From: an uncultured Anaerobiospirillum sp.
GTDB lineage: Bacteria > Pseudomonadota > Gammaproteobacteria > Enterobacterales > Succinivibrionaceae
DNA: 64,000 nucleotides
Direction: 5' to 3'
NCBI GenBank assembly: GCA_944389615.1
Contig: CALXNA010000004.1
Span: 1 to 64,000, forward strand
Shown here: piece after piece, positions 29,053 to 37,100 of the stretch
How the letters are laid out: every line of letters begins with the position of its first letter
Position numbering within the stretch: the first letter of the stretch is position 1
Notes under the pieces: model-generated
What the model was told of the DNA's origin: nothing
The model's input: only the letters and a program-made list of their open reading frames with translations
Database searches by the model: none
Translations under genes and position numbers: made by a program

Positions 29053-29979
29053 TTAGAGAATCAGGCCGAGGACAGGGATGGAAATGATGGAGAGCAAGGT
29101 GCTCATGAAGGTGCCCTGCGCCATGATCTTCGGGTCGATGTTCTCTTTGAGGCAGATCATGGTGCCGTAGGAGGCCACCGGCATCGCCGCTAAGATGACC
29201 AAGACGTCGGTGTAGCGCTTGTCAAATGGGCTCAGGCTGTAGATGACGAAGATCAAGACCGGGATGCCAAGGAGCTTTAAGGCGCACATGACGTAGATGC
29301 GCCAATTGCCAAACATCTCTAAGACCTTGATGTTGGCTAAGGTCGAGCCGATCACAAGAAGCGAGGCCGGGATGGTCATGTTACCGACCAAGGAGAAGGC
29401 GGTGCCGATGATGTGTGGTGTCTTGACTTGGAATGCGACCAAGGCGATGACGATGTAGGTCGAGGTTAAGGCCGGGGATAAGACCATGCGCCAGTTAAAG
29501 GAGAGCTTGTTGCTGCGGGCGCTCTCGCTGCATGAGCGGATGAAGATCTGGCCCAAGAGGAAAATTAAGAGGTTGAACGGGATGGTCAACACCGCGATGT
29601 AGAACATGGCGTACTGGCCAAAGAGCGAGGTCGCGACCGGGATGCCGATGAAGTTGATGTTGCCAAAGGCAAACATGAAGCAGTAGATGCCTTCCATTGA
29701 GCCGGTGCGCAGGAGCTTGGCGCCGAGGTAGCCGAAGATGAGCAGCATGAACAAGGTCGCCGTGCCCAGCAAGAAGACTGGCATGATTTCGCTGCGCGCA
29801 GGCAAGGTGTCGCCCATGACCGAGGAGAGGATGATGCATGGGGCGGTGACGTTGATGATGAGCACCGAGAGCGAACGATTGAAGGCATCGTTCATGATGT
29901 TAAGCTTGGAGCAGACGAAGCCAATGATGACGACGACAAAGAGCACGCCCATCTGGCCTAAGGTGGCTAAAAAGTCCAT
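29053..29979 (-). CDS. AEC family transporter (auxin efflux carrier type)
   Basis: The 308-residue protein has about ten membrane segments with the AEC layout: GFVCSKLNIM after the first helix, NVTAPCIILSS in the second, and a re-entrant FGNINFIGIP stretch. The C-terminal half contains LAAMPVASYGTMIC, typical of the family. Bacterial members carry malate, malonate or other carboxylates; the substrate here is unknown, though a succinate-type fermenter would fit. ATG 29979 gives MDFLATLGQMG; a further start five codons upstream exists. Confidence 0.85.
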   Translation of the reverse strand: MDFLATLGQMGVLFVVVIIGFVCSKLNIMNDAFNRSLSVLIINVTAPCIILSSVMGDTLPARSEIMPVFLLGTATLFMLLIFGYLGAKLLRTGSMEGIYCFMFAFGNINFIGIPVATSLFGQYAMFYIAVLTIPFNLLIFLLGQIFIRSCSESARSNKLSFNWRMVLSPALTSTYIVIALVAFQVKTPHIIGTAFSLVGNMTIPASLLVIGSTLANIKVLEMFGNWRIYVMCALKLLGIPVLIFVIYSLSPFDKRYTDVLVILAAMPVASYGTMICLKENIDPKIMAQGTFMSTLLSIISIPVLGLIL

Positions 29980-30464
29980 AACGATAACGCACAACTAACA
30001 CAACTTATGACGCACGGCGCCTAGCCTGCGTCAGACGGGCCGCACTATAGCAAAAAGCCTCGGGGCAAATGTGAGCCCTATCACAAAGTGCACCACGTTA
30101 GTACCATTTGCAAATCTTGCACAGTTGTGCCCCGCAGCGCGCCCCTGATCAGGCCCTGCGCCGCAAGCGCATCTTGCCGTTTCTTGCGCTTAGACTGACG
30201 CTGCGCCCCCTACCCAGCGGGCAAGGGCCTTCGACCTACCTAATGGAGCGCTATGTTTGGCGCATTACACTGAACATTTGGCCCCCGCTGCAGTCTAAGT
30301 TGACGGCGTGGTTTTTGCCACAGGGCGCCAAGCCCCACTTTGGGCTATACTGAGCGCCGCCGAGGCGGGTTGAGCTGCTTGCTGCTCTGCTTGCCCCTCA
30401 GGCAGGCCCTGCCCGAAAGCAGGGGCGACCGATTTCCATCATCCTCAATAAGGGATCAAAGCTG
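29980..30464. other. Intergenic region between AEC transporter and retropepsin gene
   Basis: Divergent promoter area. A TATACT element lies near 30345, about 115 nt before the retropepsin gene start. An 81-codon rightward frame (30108-30353) lacks a ribosome binding site and family features and is not called. Confidence 0.4.
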
Positions 30465-31802
30465 ATGTCTTGTGCAGCTGATTTTGCTTTCACCCGCGCT
30501 CTCTCTTGGCACCGTAGTTGGTCCGTGGGACGGCGCCTCGGGCTCTTAAGCCTTGGCCTTTGTGCGCTGCTTTACGGCAGCACGCTGACTTGGGCTGCGC
30601 CCACCGAAGCGGATGTCGCCGCCGCCCTCAACGCCGCTAAGAGCGCCCAAGCCACCAGCCAAAACAACAATGAGCGCCTCATTGAGATGAAGGGCCAAAT
30701 CCAGAGCATCAATGAGGAGCTCTCGGGGCAGCGCGCCAATCTTGGGCGCCTGCAAGCGGAGCTGGTCGGCCAGCGCGAGGACAATGATGCCTTTCGCCGC
30801 TCCCTGCTCAACGAGCTCAAGGCGCTGCGCCGCCAAAACCAATCCTTGGTCGATAGTCTCTATGATCAACATCTGATCTTAACCCCAGACGAGGCAACCG
30901 AAATTAAACCGCTGCGCAATTACGACCTGCAAACGCCTGATGGCAAGATGTACTTAGGCGAAGACGAGTACATCTACATCAAGGAAGCTGATGCCACCTT
31001 CGATGCCCGCATCGACACCGGTGCGGCTGTGTCCTCGATTTCGGCTAAGAACATCACCGAGTTTGAGCGCAATGGCAAGCGCTGGTTCCGCTTCACCATC
31101 GAAGCCAATGACCAAAGCTTCGAGGTCGAAGCCCCATACGTGCGCACCTCGCAGATCCGCCAGTCCTCTAAGAACACCTTAACCGAGCGCATCGTGGTGT
31201 CCTTAAACTTGAAGATCGGATCCTTCTCGACCAAGAGCGAGTTCACCTTAACCGACCGTACCCACATGCAATATCCGCTGCTCATCGGCCGCACCTTGAT
31301 CCAAGACATCGCGGTGGTCGATGTCGCGCGTGACCACATCCAAGGGCGCAATAAGGATACCTTCTTGGTCTTAAACCAAGATGACTACGCCGCCGCCCTC
31401 AAGGAAGGCAAGGATCCTAACGCCGAGTTCAAGCAAAAGCATTCGTCCTCGGCCGGACAAATCGCCCACCCATCGAGCTCCTATGGCGCCAACCTCGGCA
31501 CCGACTCTGAAAACGCCCTGCCGGTGGTACGCACCAGGCTCGACCGCGCCGAAGCGCCCGCCCCGGATGCTGCCGCCAAGCAACCTGCGACCAGTAAGCC
31601 TGCGAACAGTAAGCCTGCGAACAGTAAGCCTGCGGCTGAGGCCAAGGCCAATGACAAGGCTGCAAGCAAGGCTGATCAGGCCGCAGGCAAGGCTAATCAG
31701 GCTGCAAGCAAGGCTGATCAGGCCGCAGGCAAGGCCGATCAGGCCGCAGGCAAGGCCGCCGAGCCGGTAATCGAAGAAGATAGCGACGACGACGACGAAT
31801 AA
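30465..31802 (+). CDS. Retropepsin-like (RimB/PF05618-type) protease, exported
   Basis: The 445-residue protein starts with a long signal peptide or membrane anchor (hydrophobic about 24-42, cleavage plausible after TWA). A coiled-coil segment follows (about 60-130), then the aspartic protease-like domain with the catalytic DTGAAVSS near residue 187 and PLLIGRTLI near 265. These proteins were once called ATP-dependent zinc proteases but resemble single-domain retropepsins. The tail after about 345 is low complexity with 15-bp and 21-bp DNA repeats. ATG 30465 follows AAGGGA. It is the first of three co-directional genes spaced by 11 and 4 nt, a recurrent proteobacterial set with a 7TM-transglutaminase protein and an ATP-grasp ligase. 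Confidence 0.85.
   Translation: MSCAADFAFTRALSWHRSWSVGRRLGLLSLGLCALLYGSTLTWAAPTEADVAAALNAAKSAQATSQNNNERLIEMKGQIQSINEELSGQRANLGRLQAELVGQREDNDAFRRSLLNELKALRRQNQSLVDSLYDQHLILTPDEATEIKPLRNYDLQTPDGKMYLGEDEYIYIKEADATFDARIDTGAAVSSISAKNITEFERNGKRWFRFTIEANDQSFEVEAPYVRTSQIRQSSKNTLTERIVVSLNLKIGSFSTKSEFTLTDRTHMQYPLLIGRTLIQDIAVVDVARDHIQGRNKDTFLVLNQDDYAAALKEGKDPNAEFKQKHSSSAGQIAHPSSSYGANLGTDSENALPVVRTRLDRAEAPAPDAAAKQPATSKPANSKPANSKPAAEAKANDKAASKADQAAGKANQAASKADQAAGKADQAAGKAAEPVIEEDSDDDDE
31582..31758 (+). repeat. In-frame 15-bp and 21-bp tandem repeats in the retropepsin tail
   Basis: About four 15-bp units encoding SKPAN-like repeats (31582-31638) are followed by about five 21-bp units encoding ADQAAGK/ADQAASK (31660-31758). 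Both units are multiples of three, so copy changes keep the frame. Confidence 0.75.
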
Positions 31803-31813
31803 GGGGTGGAGCC

Positions 31814-33589
31814 ATGGTATCACGTGGTGTGTTCTATCTGGTCACAGCAGTACTCTTTGTGGCAGGACTGCTGCTTATGGCCTATCAACACGTAACTTTT
31901 GAGATTCCGTTCTTGCCCGGCGAGCAGCGTACCGTCTGGCAAATCGAGGCTAAGGTCGAGTTTGAGCCGTCCGGCGCAGGCCCGGCTACGGTCGACCTCG
32001 TCATTCCGGACATTCAGCCGGGATTTTTCCAGCTCAGTCAGACCACCGCTTCGATTGGCTATGGCGCTACCTACATCCAGCGCCAAAATAGCTCCTATGT
32101 CGAGTGGACCAAGCGCAACCCGGTCGGTCTGCAATCGCTTTACTACCGCGGTGAGTTCTTGTCCGATGCCAATGCTCAAGGCTCGGCCATGATCGTGCCC
32201 AACATCCCTGAGGTCGTGATCGAAGAGCCGTACGCCACCGCCATTGGCGCGATTGTGGCCTCGGCCCGCGAGCGCTCCGCCAATCCTTTCTCCTTTACCG
32301 TCCAAGTGATCGATGAGCTCGAGCGCCAATCGGAGATCCGTTCTCTGCTGCGCCAAAACTTCTCGCGCCCGGAGCTTATCCTCAACATTCTGCACTATGC
32401 CAAGATCCCAGCCCGCATCGTCGACGTGCTCGATTTAGAGGACGGCCGCCGTAACCGCACGCTGACCCAGCGCATCGCAGTCTTTGAGGGCACCCACTAC
32501 GAGATCTTCGATCCGGTCAGTGGCACCAGTGGTATGCGCCCTAACCAGTTGATCTGGAACGCCAATGGCGGCTCGCTCCTCGATGTGCAAGGCGGCAAGA
32601 ACGCGCGCCTGTCCTTTACTACGATTAAGAGCTCAGTGCCGGTGGCGCAAGCAGGCTTGCTCAAGGTCAAGACCGAACAGGCGCAAGGCAACGACGTCAT
32701 CTCCTTCTCCATTGAGTCGCTGCCCCTTGAGGAGCAGTCCCTGTTCAAGGGCATCCTGCTCTTGCCAATTGGCGTCATCATCGTGGTCTTCTTGCGTGTC
32801 ATCATCGGCATCAAGACCTCGGGCACCTTCATGCCGGTGCTGATTGCTATGTCCTTTTTGCAGACCTCGCTCTTGGTCGGTCTCATCGGCTTCGTTTCCA
32901 TCGTCTGCATTGGCTTGGTGGTACGCTCGTGGCTGTCGCACCTCAACCTCTTGCTAGTGGCGCGTATCTCCGCGGTCATCATCGTGGTGATCGCCATCAT
33001 CGGCGGTATCTCGCTTTTGACCTACAAGGTCGGCCTGACCGAAGGCATTAAGGTCACCTTTTTCCCTATGATCATCCTGTCTTGGACGATCGAGCGCATG
33101 TCGATCTTATGGGAAGAGGAAGGCTATAAGGAAGTGCTCAAGCAAGGCGGTGGCTCGCTCTTTGTGGCTATCTGCGCCTTTATCGCCATGGACAGTCTCG
33201 TCATCCAGCACCTGACCTTCAACTTCTTAGGCCTGCAGCTGGTGATCTTGGCCTTAGTCCTGATCATGGGTAATTACACCGGCTTCCGCTTAAGCGAGCT
33301 CAAGCGCTTCAAGCCGCTAGTCGATCAAATAAGCGCCCACCGCAACGGCGATGAGACCGAACCTGAGTACGTGCGCCTCAAGCGCGAGCTCAACACCTTA
33401 AAAGGCAATCCGCACGCCTTCGACGCGCCTGAGCCGACCGCAACCAAGACCGCAGCACAGGGCAAGGCTGAGCCGACCGCGGCCAAGGGCGAGGCTGAGG
33501 CCGAGCACACGGCTGCTCAGCCGGGTGCGACCGATGGCACTGCCGTAGGCGCGACGAAGGCCAAAGCCGACGGCAAGGCCAAGGAGTAG
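31814..33589 (+). CDS. Inactive transglutaminase-like protein fused to 7TM domain
   Basis: The 591-residue membrane protein has an N-terminal membrane segment (8-25), a periplasmic transglutaminase-like fold (about 30-290) and a seven-helix membrane domain (about 305-490). The fold is of the type described as inactive, as the Cys-His-Asp triad is not evident around the ILHYAKIPARIVDVLDLED block. The last 80 residues form a hydrophilic Ala/Lys/Glu/Thr tail. It begins 11 nt after the retropepsin gene with GGGTGGAG before ATG. It probably forms a membrane complex with the retropepsin outside and the ligase inside, linked to peptide or cell-envelope modification; this is inferred from conserved gene neighbourhood. 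Confidence 0.85.
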   Translation: MVSRGVFYLVTAVLFVAGLLLMAYQHVTFEIPFLPGEQRTVWQIEAKVEFEPSGAGPATVDLVIPDIQPGFFQLSQTTASIGYGATYIQRQNSSYVEWTKRNPVGLQSLYYRGEFLSDANAQGSAMIVPNIPEVVIEEPYATAIGAIVASARERSANPFSFTVQVIDELERQSEIRSLLRQNFSRPELILNILHYAKIPARIVDVLDLEDGRRNRTLTQRIAVFEGTHYEIFDPVSGTSGMRPNQLIWNANGGSLLDVQGGKNARLSFTTIKSSVPVAQAGLLKVKTEQAQGNDVISFSIESLPLEEQSLFKGILLLPIGVIIVVFLRVIIGIKTSGTFMPVLIAMSFLQTSLLVGLIGFVSIVCIGLVVRSWLSHLNLLLVARISAVIIVVIAIIGGISLLTYKVGLTEGIKVTFFPMIILSWTIERMSILWEEEGYKEVLKQGGGSLFVAICAFIAMDSLVIQHLTFNFLGLQLVILALVLIMGNYTGFRLSELKRFKPLVDQISAHRNGDETEPEYVRLKRELNTLKGNPHAFDAPEPTATKTAAQGKAEPTAAKGEAEAEHTAAQPGATDGTAVGATKAKADGKAKE

Positions 33590-33593
33590 GCTC

Positions 33594-34568
33594 ATGTTTG
33601 GCTTATTATCGCAGTACACGAACCCGCTCAAACTCATGACCATGGGCATCATGGGCATGAATCAGCGTAACGTGAACTATATTGGCCGCTACAACAAGCG
33701 CAAGCTCTATCCTCTGGTCGATAACAAGCTGCTCACCAAGCAGATGGCCTTGGCCCATCATGTCAATACGCCCAACTTGGTGGGCTCGGTTAGAAACCAA
33801 GTCGAGGCCCAAAACATCGTCGACATCATCGGTGATAAGACCGAGTTCTGCATCAAACCGGCCCAAGGCTCGGGCGGTAAAGGCATCTTGGTCATCATCG
33901 GACGCGAAGGCAAGCACTTTGTCAAAGCATCAGGGCAGGTCATCAATGCCCATGACCTGCGCCGCCATGTCTCCAATATCTTGGCAGGACTCTTCTCCTT
34001 AGGCGGTAAGCCCGATTTTGCCTTGATTGAGGACTTGATCCACTTTGACCCGTGTTTTGAGGGCTACAGCTACGAAGGCGTGCCCGACACGCGTGTCATC
34101 GTATTCCAGGGCTTCCCAGTGATGTGTATGATGCGCTTGTCGACCGCCGCCTCCGACGGCAAGGCCAATTTGCACCAAGGCGCGGTGGGCGTGGGCATCG
34201 ACATTCGCACCGGGCGCGCCGTGCGCGCGGTGCAGCATAACGAGCCCATCGAGTTTCACCCCGACACCAACAAAGACCTCTACCAGCTGCGCGTGCCACA
34301 ATGGGACGAAGTCTTATACCTCGCCTCGTCGTGCTATGACATGTCAGGCCTCGGCTACATCGGCACCGACATCGTGCTCGACAAGTTCCGCGGGCCGATG
34401 CTCCTTGAGCTCAACGCCCGCCCCGGCATGGCGATTCAGACCGCCAATAACGCCGGACTCTTGCCGCGCCTGCGCCTCATCGAGGCGCTCAGCCGCAAGG
34501 CCCAGATGAGCATCGAGGCCAAGGTGGCCTTCGCCAAGCAGCACTTTGGGGTCTATAACAGCGACTGA
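33594..34568 (+). CDS. RimK-related ATP-grasp ligase (alpha-L-glutamate ligase-like)
   Basis: The 324-residue protein is an ATP-grasp peptide ligase of the RimK-related group. Visible features are the nucleotide-binding FCIKPAQGSGGKGILVI near residues 80-97, MLSTAASD-like substrate loop RLSTAASDGKANLHQG near 180, and the metal-binding end LLELNARPGMAIQ near 270. Such enzymes join an amino acid, often glutamate, to a carboxylate through an acyl phosphate; the substrate is unknown. It starts 4 nt after the previous gene with its ribosome binding site inside that gene's end, so the three genes form one operon. Confidence 0.88.
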   Translation: MFGLLSQYTNPLKLMTMGIMGMNQRNVNYIGRYNKRKLYPLVDNKLLTKQMALAHHVNTPNLVGSVRNQVEAQNIVDIIGDKTEFCIKPAQGSGGKGILVIIGREGKHFVKASGQVINAHDLRRHVSNILAGLFSLGGKPDFALIEDLIHFDPCFEGYSYEGVPDTRVIVFQGFPVMCMMRLSTAASDGKANLHQGAVGVGIDIRTGRAVRAVQHNEPIEFHPDTNKDLYQLRVPQWDEVLYLASSCYDMSGLGYIGTDIVLDKFRGPMLLELNARPGMAIQTANNAGLLPRLRLIEALSRKAQMSIEAKVAFAKQHFGVYNSD

Positions 34569-34672
34569 GGCGCGACGGTACAGGCGGCATGCTACTGGGC
34601 GCGAAGATGAGGCCTGATGCAAAATTTTGGCTTTTGTGCCGCGGTGAGCGGCTAAAACGCCTGCGTGCGCCC

Positions 34673-34678
34673 TATAAT
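34673..34678 (+). promoter_or_regulatory. -10 element upstream of the GGDEF gene
   Basis: A perfect TATAAT lies 102 nt before the start at 34780, in the gap after the ATP-grasp ligase gene. No good -35 match is visible. Confidence 0.4.
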
Positions 34679-34779
34679 TGAAGCGTTGTTGTCGGCTAAA
34701 ACTCCTCACGGCAGTTGAGGCTTAACGAAGATGTGTGGTTACGCGGGAGGCGAACGTCTCAGCGGCGCTCAGATAATCA

Positions 34780-37083
34780 ATGACGAGCCAAGATAAGCGA
34801 CCAGCTCCAATGCAGGAACCTGCCCCAAATGAGCTTGCTCAGGATGCCCTGACGGCATCAGCGCAAGAGGGTGAGCTGCGCGCGCCTCAAGCCCACGAAT
34901 TTGCCCCCAATCCCCATGGCCAAGGCCGCGAGGGCCGACTCACGCGCGCCGAGCGCGTCAGCCAAACGCTGGGCCTTGAGCGCCCGGAGTGGGTGGGCGG
35001 GGAGCTGGGCATCATCCCTAGCACCAAGGCCGAAGAGCGCCGGGCTCCGCAGCCGCCCCGCACTACGCTCACGGCCAAGACCCAAGGGGGGATCTTGGCG
35101 CAGTATGCCTCCGGGCGCCCCAGCGCCTTGCCGGGCTTTGCCTTGGTCTTTATGCACAAGCGCGCCATCTTCTTAGATGAATGGGCGGTGCGCCTGCTCG
35201 ATTTAGACCAGCACTTGGCGCAGACGTGGGTGGACGTCAAGCACCTCTTGCGTACCTTGGGCCCAGAGATCAAGCATAAGGTCTTCTTCTACGTCAAGCA
35301 GCTGCGCGACAACCAAATGTGCCACAATAGCGTGCGCAAGATCAAGCTGCCCTGCCCTTATGGCCTCAACCCCTACAATTGCTACAAGGTCAACGGCCCG
35401 CTCAAGCACCCCTTTGCTAAGGACAGTTCCGGGAGCGTGCGCCCGCAATGCCCCAGCCCCGATCACGCCAAATTGGCCACCCAGCTTGAGACGGCGGCTT
35501 TAAGCGTAAGCGGCCCGCACTACAGTGCCCTCCTCGATCACGAGTTGCGCAAGGCGCGCTTTAAGATGTACGAGCGCCCCTGCCCCAAGGGCGGCTATTG
35601 CTGCCGCATCGAGCAACAACATCATGCGATGGAGGCCCTAAGCATCCCGACGGTAATGCAGACGGAAGCGGTGGAGCCGAGCGCCGACGCCATCACCGCC
35701 GAAGGCACGCTCTCAACAGCGGCGCTCACGGCGGAGGCCGAGGAACTGCTGCCGTCGACTTCGGCTGACTTGCTGTCGGCAACTGCGGAGAGCGAACGGG
35801 CGGAGAGTGAGCTGCGCGCGGCCGAGCTTAGCGCGGCGGTACGGGCGGAGGCGCTGCAAGCGGCGTGGGCCGCGGCCGAGCGCGCCGAGCGCGACGAACG
35901 CGACGACGAGCTTGAGCGCGATGACGAGCTCGAGCTGCGCGAGTATCGCGTCGACCCGCATAGCGACCGCGCCTCGTTCTACATCATCTTCCGCCATGGC
36001 GCCTACGCCGGCACCAAGCTCTACGTCAAGTTCAACGGCTTCTTTGAGCAGGGCAAGCTCAGCCACATCATGGTGACCTTGACCCGCGTCGCCTCCAACC
36101 TCTTTGAGCTGGTACCGCATATGGTGACCGACTCAGCCAGCTTCGATTGGATCATCCCGACCGATGACTGCATCTACGGGCGTAACTACTACACCATGCT
36201 CGGCTACAGCTTCAAAGGCTCGGAACTGCCAAGCAAGAAAAAGGAATGGGAGCGCATCGTCATCCACCCCGATGACCTTACGACGGTGGATAAGTCCCAT
36301 GAGGTGCTCTCAAGCCCGGCGCACGGCGATAACTTCGAGCTGCTCTATCGCTCCAAGTGCCATAACAACAGCTACATCTGGACTAAGTACATCGGCAAGG
36401 TGTTAGGCCGTGACCCCAATGGCCGCGCCACGCGTGTCTTGGGCATCAATATCGATATCAACCGCGTGCTCGAAGGCTATGAGCAGCTGCAATCGCGCGT
36501 GTTCACCGACATTTTGACCGGCCTGCGCAACCGCATCTACCTCATCACCCACTTAGATGAGTTCATTGCGGCGGCGACCAAGCCTTTGACCATCATCTTT
36601 GCTGACATCACCGCCTTGAAGGTCTATAACGACTACTTAGGCCATGCCGTGGGCGATAAGCTTCTGTGCGCCGCGGCGCTGCTATTTCAGGACAATATCG
36701 ACCGCAACCGCGAGCTTATCCGCATCAGCGGCGATGAGTTCGTCTGCCTGCTGCCCAACTGTGATGCGGTCGACGCAAGCAACATCATCAACAAGCTCAT
36801 CACCGCCATGGTCGCCTACAACAGCGATGCGCCGATTCGTATGCCGGTCTTCTTTTCCTTAGGGGCCAAGACGGTCGACCTCAGCGCCTTCGCTGGGCGC
36901 AAGCTCGAGCCACACGAGAAGGATGAGGCCCAAGCGCTCTTTTATCAGGCGCTGCAAGCGGCGGACGCCCAGATGCGCCAAAACAAGCGCCTTGCGCACC
37001 AAGAGCACTACACTTTAGTTAAGGCCTACATCGAGCAGCAGCTCAAGCGCCCGATTACGCTGCACGACCGGCGGCTATTCTAA
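34780..37083 (+). CDS. PAS-GGDEF diguanylate cyclase with Cys-rich N-terminal region
   Basis: The 767-residue protein is cytosolic by composition. After a disordered start (1-110) comes a conserved-looking region (115-290) with clustered cysteines: KLPCPYGLNPYNC, QCPSPDH and RPCPKGGYCC, suggesting metal or heme binding. An acidic Ala/Glu linker (about 310-385) leads to a PAS domain (about 450-560, ending GINIDINRV) and a GGDEF domain whose signature is SGDEF near residue 645. FADITALKVYNDYLGHAVGD supplies the metal and substrate loop, so cyclase activity is likely. No RxxD inhibitory site is evident. It is followed after 17 nt by a second PAS-GGDEF gene, so the pair is probably one operon. 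Confidence 0.85.
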   Translation: MTSQDKRPAPMQEPAPNELAQDALTASAQEGELRAPQAHEFAPNPHGQGREGRLTRAERVSQTLGLERPEWVGGELGIIPSTKAEERRAPQPPRTTLTAKTQGGILAQYASGRPSALPGFALVFMHKRAIFLDEWAVRLLDLDQHLAQTWVDVKHLLRTLGPEIKHKVFFYVKQLRDNQMCHNSVRKIKLPCPYGLNPYNCYKVNGPLKHPFAKDSSGSVRPQCPSPDHAKLATQLETAALSVSGPHYSALLDHELRKARFKMYERPCPKGGYCCRIEQQHHAMEALSIPTVMQTEAVEPSADAITAEGTLSTAALTAEAEELLPSTSADLLSATAESERAESELRAAELSAAVRAEALQAAWAAAERAERDERDDELERDDELELREYRVDPHSDRASFYIIFRHGAYAGTKLYVKFNGFFEQGKLSHIMVTLTRVASNLFELVPHMVTDSASFDWIIPTDDCIYGRNYYTMLGYSFKGSELPSKKKEWERIVIHPDDLTTVDKSHEVLSSPAHGDNFELLYRSKCHNNSYIWTKYIGKVLGRDPNGRATRVLGINIDINRVLEGYEQLQSRVFTDILTGLRNRIYLITHLDEFIAAATKPLTIIFADITALKVYNDYLGHAVGDKLLCAAALLFQDNIDRNRELIRISGDEFVCLLPNCDAVDASNIINKLITAMVAYNSDAPIRMPVFFSLGAKTVDLSAFAGRKLEPHEKDEAQALFYQALQAADAQMRQNKRLAHQEHYTLVKAYIEQQLKRPITLHDRRLF

Positions 37084-37100
37084 AGCACTAGGAGAGCGCG

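Noticed and set aside
30108..30353. Rightward 81-codon frame before the retropepsin gene
   Set aside because: No ribosome binding site, no family resemblance, and it overlaps the likely promoter region.
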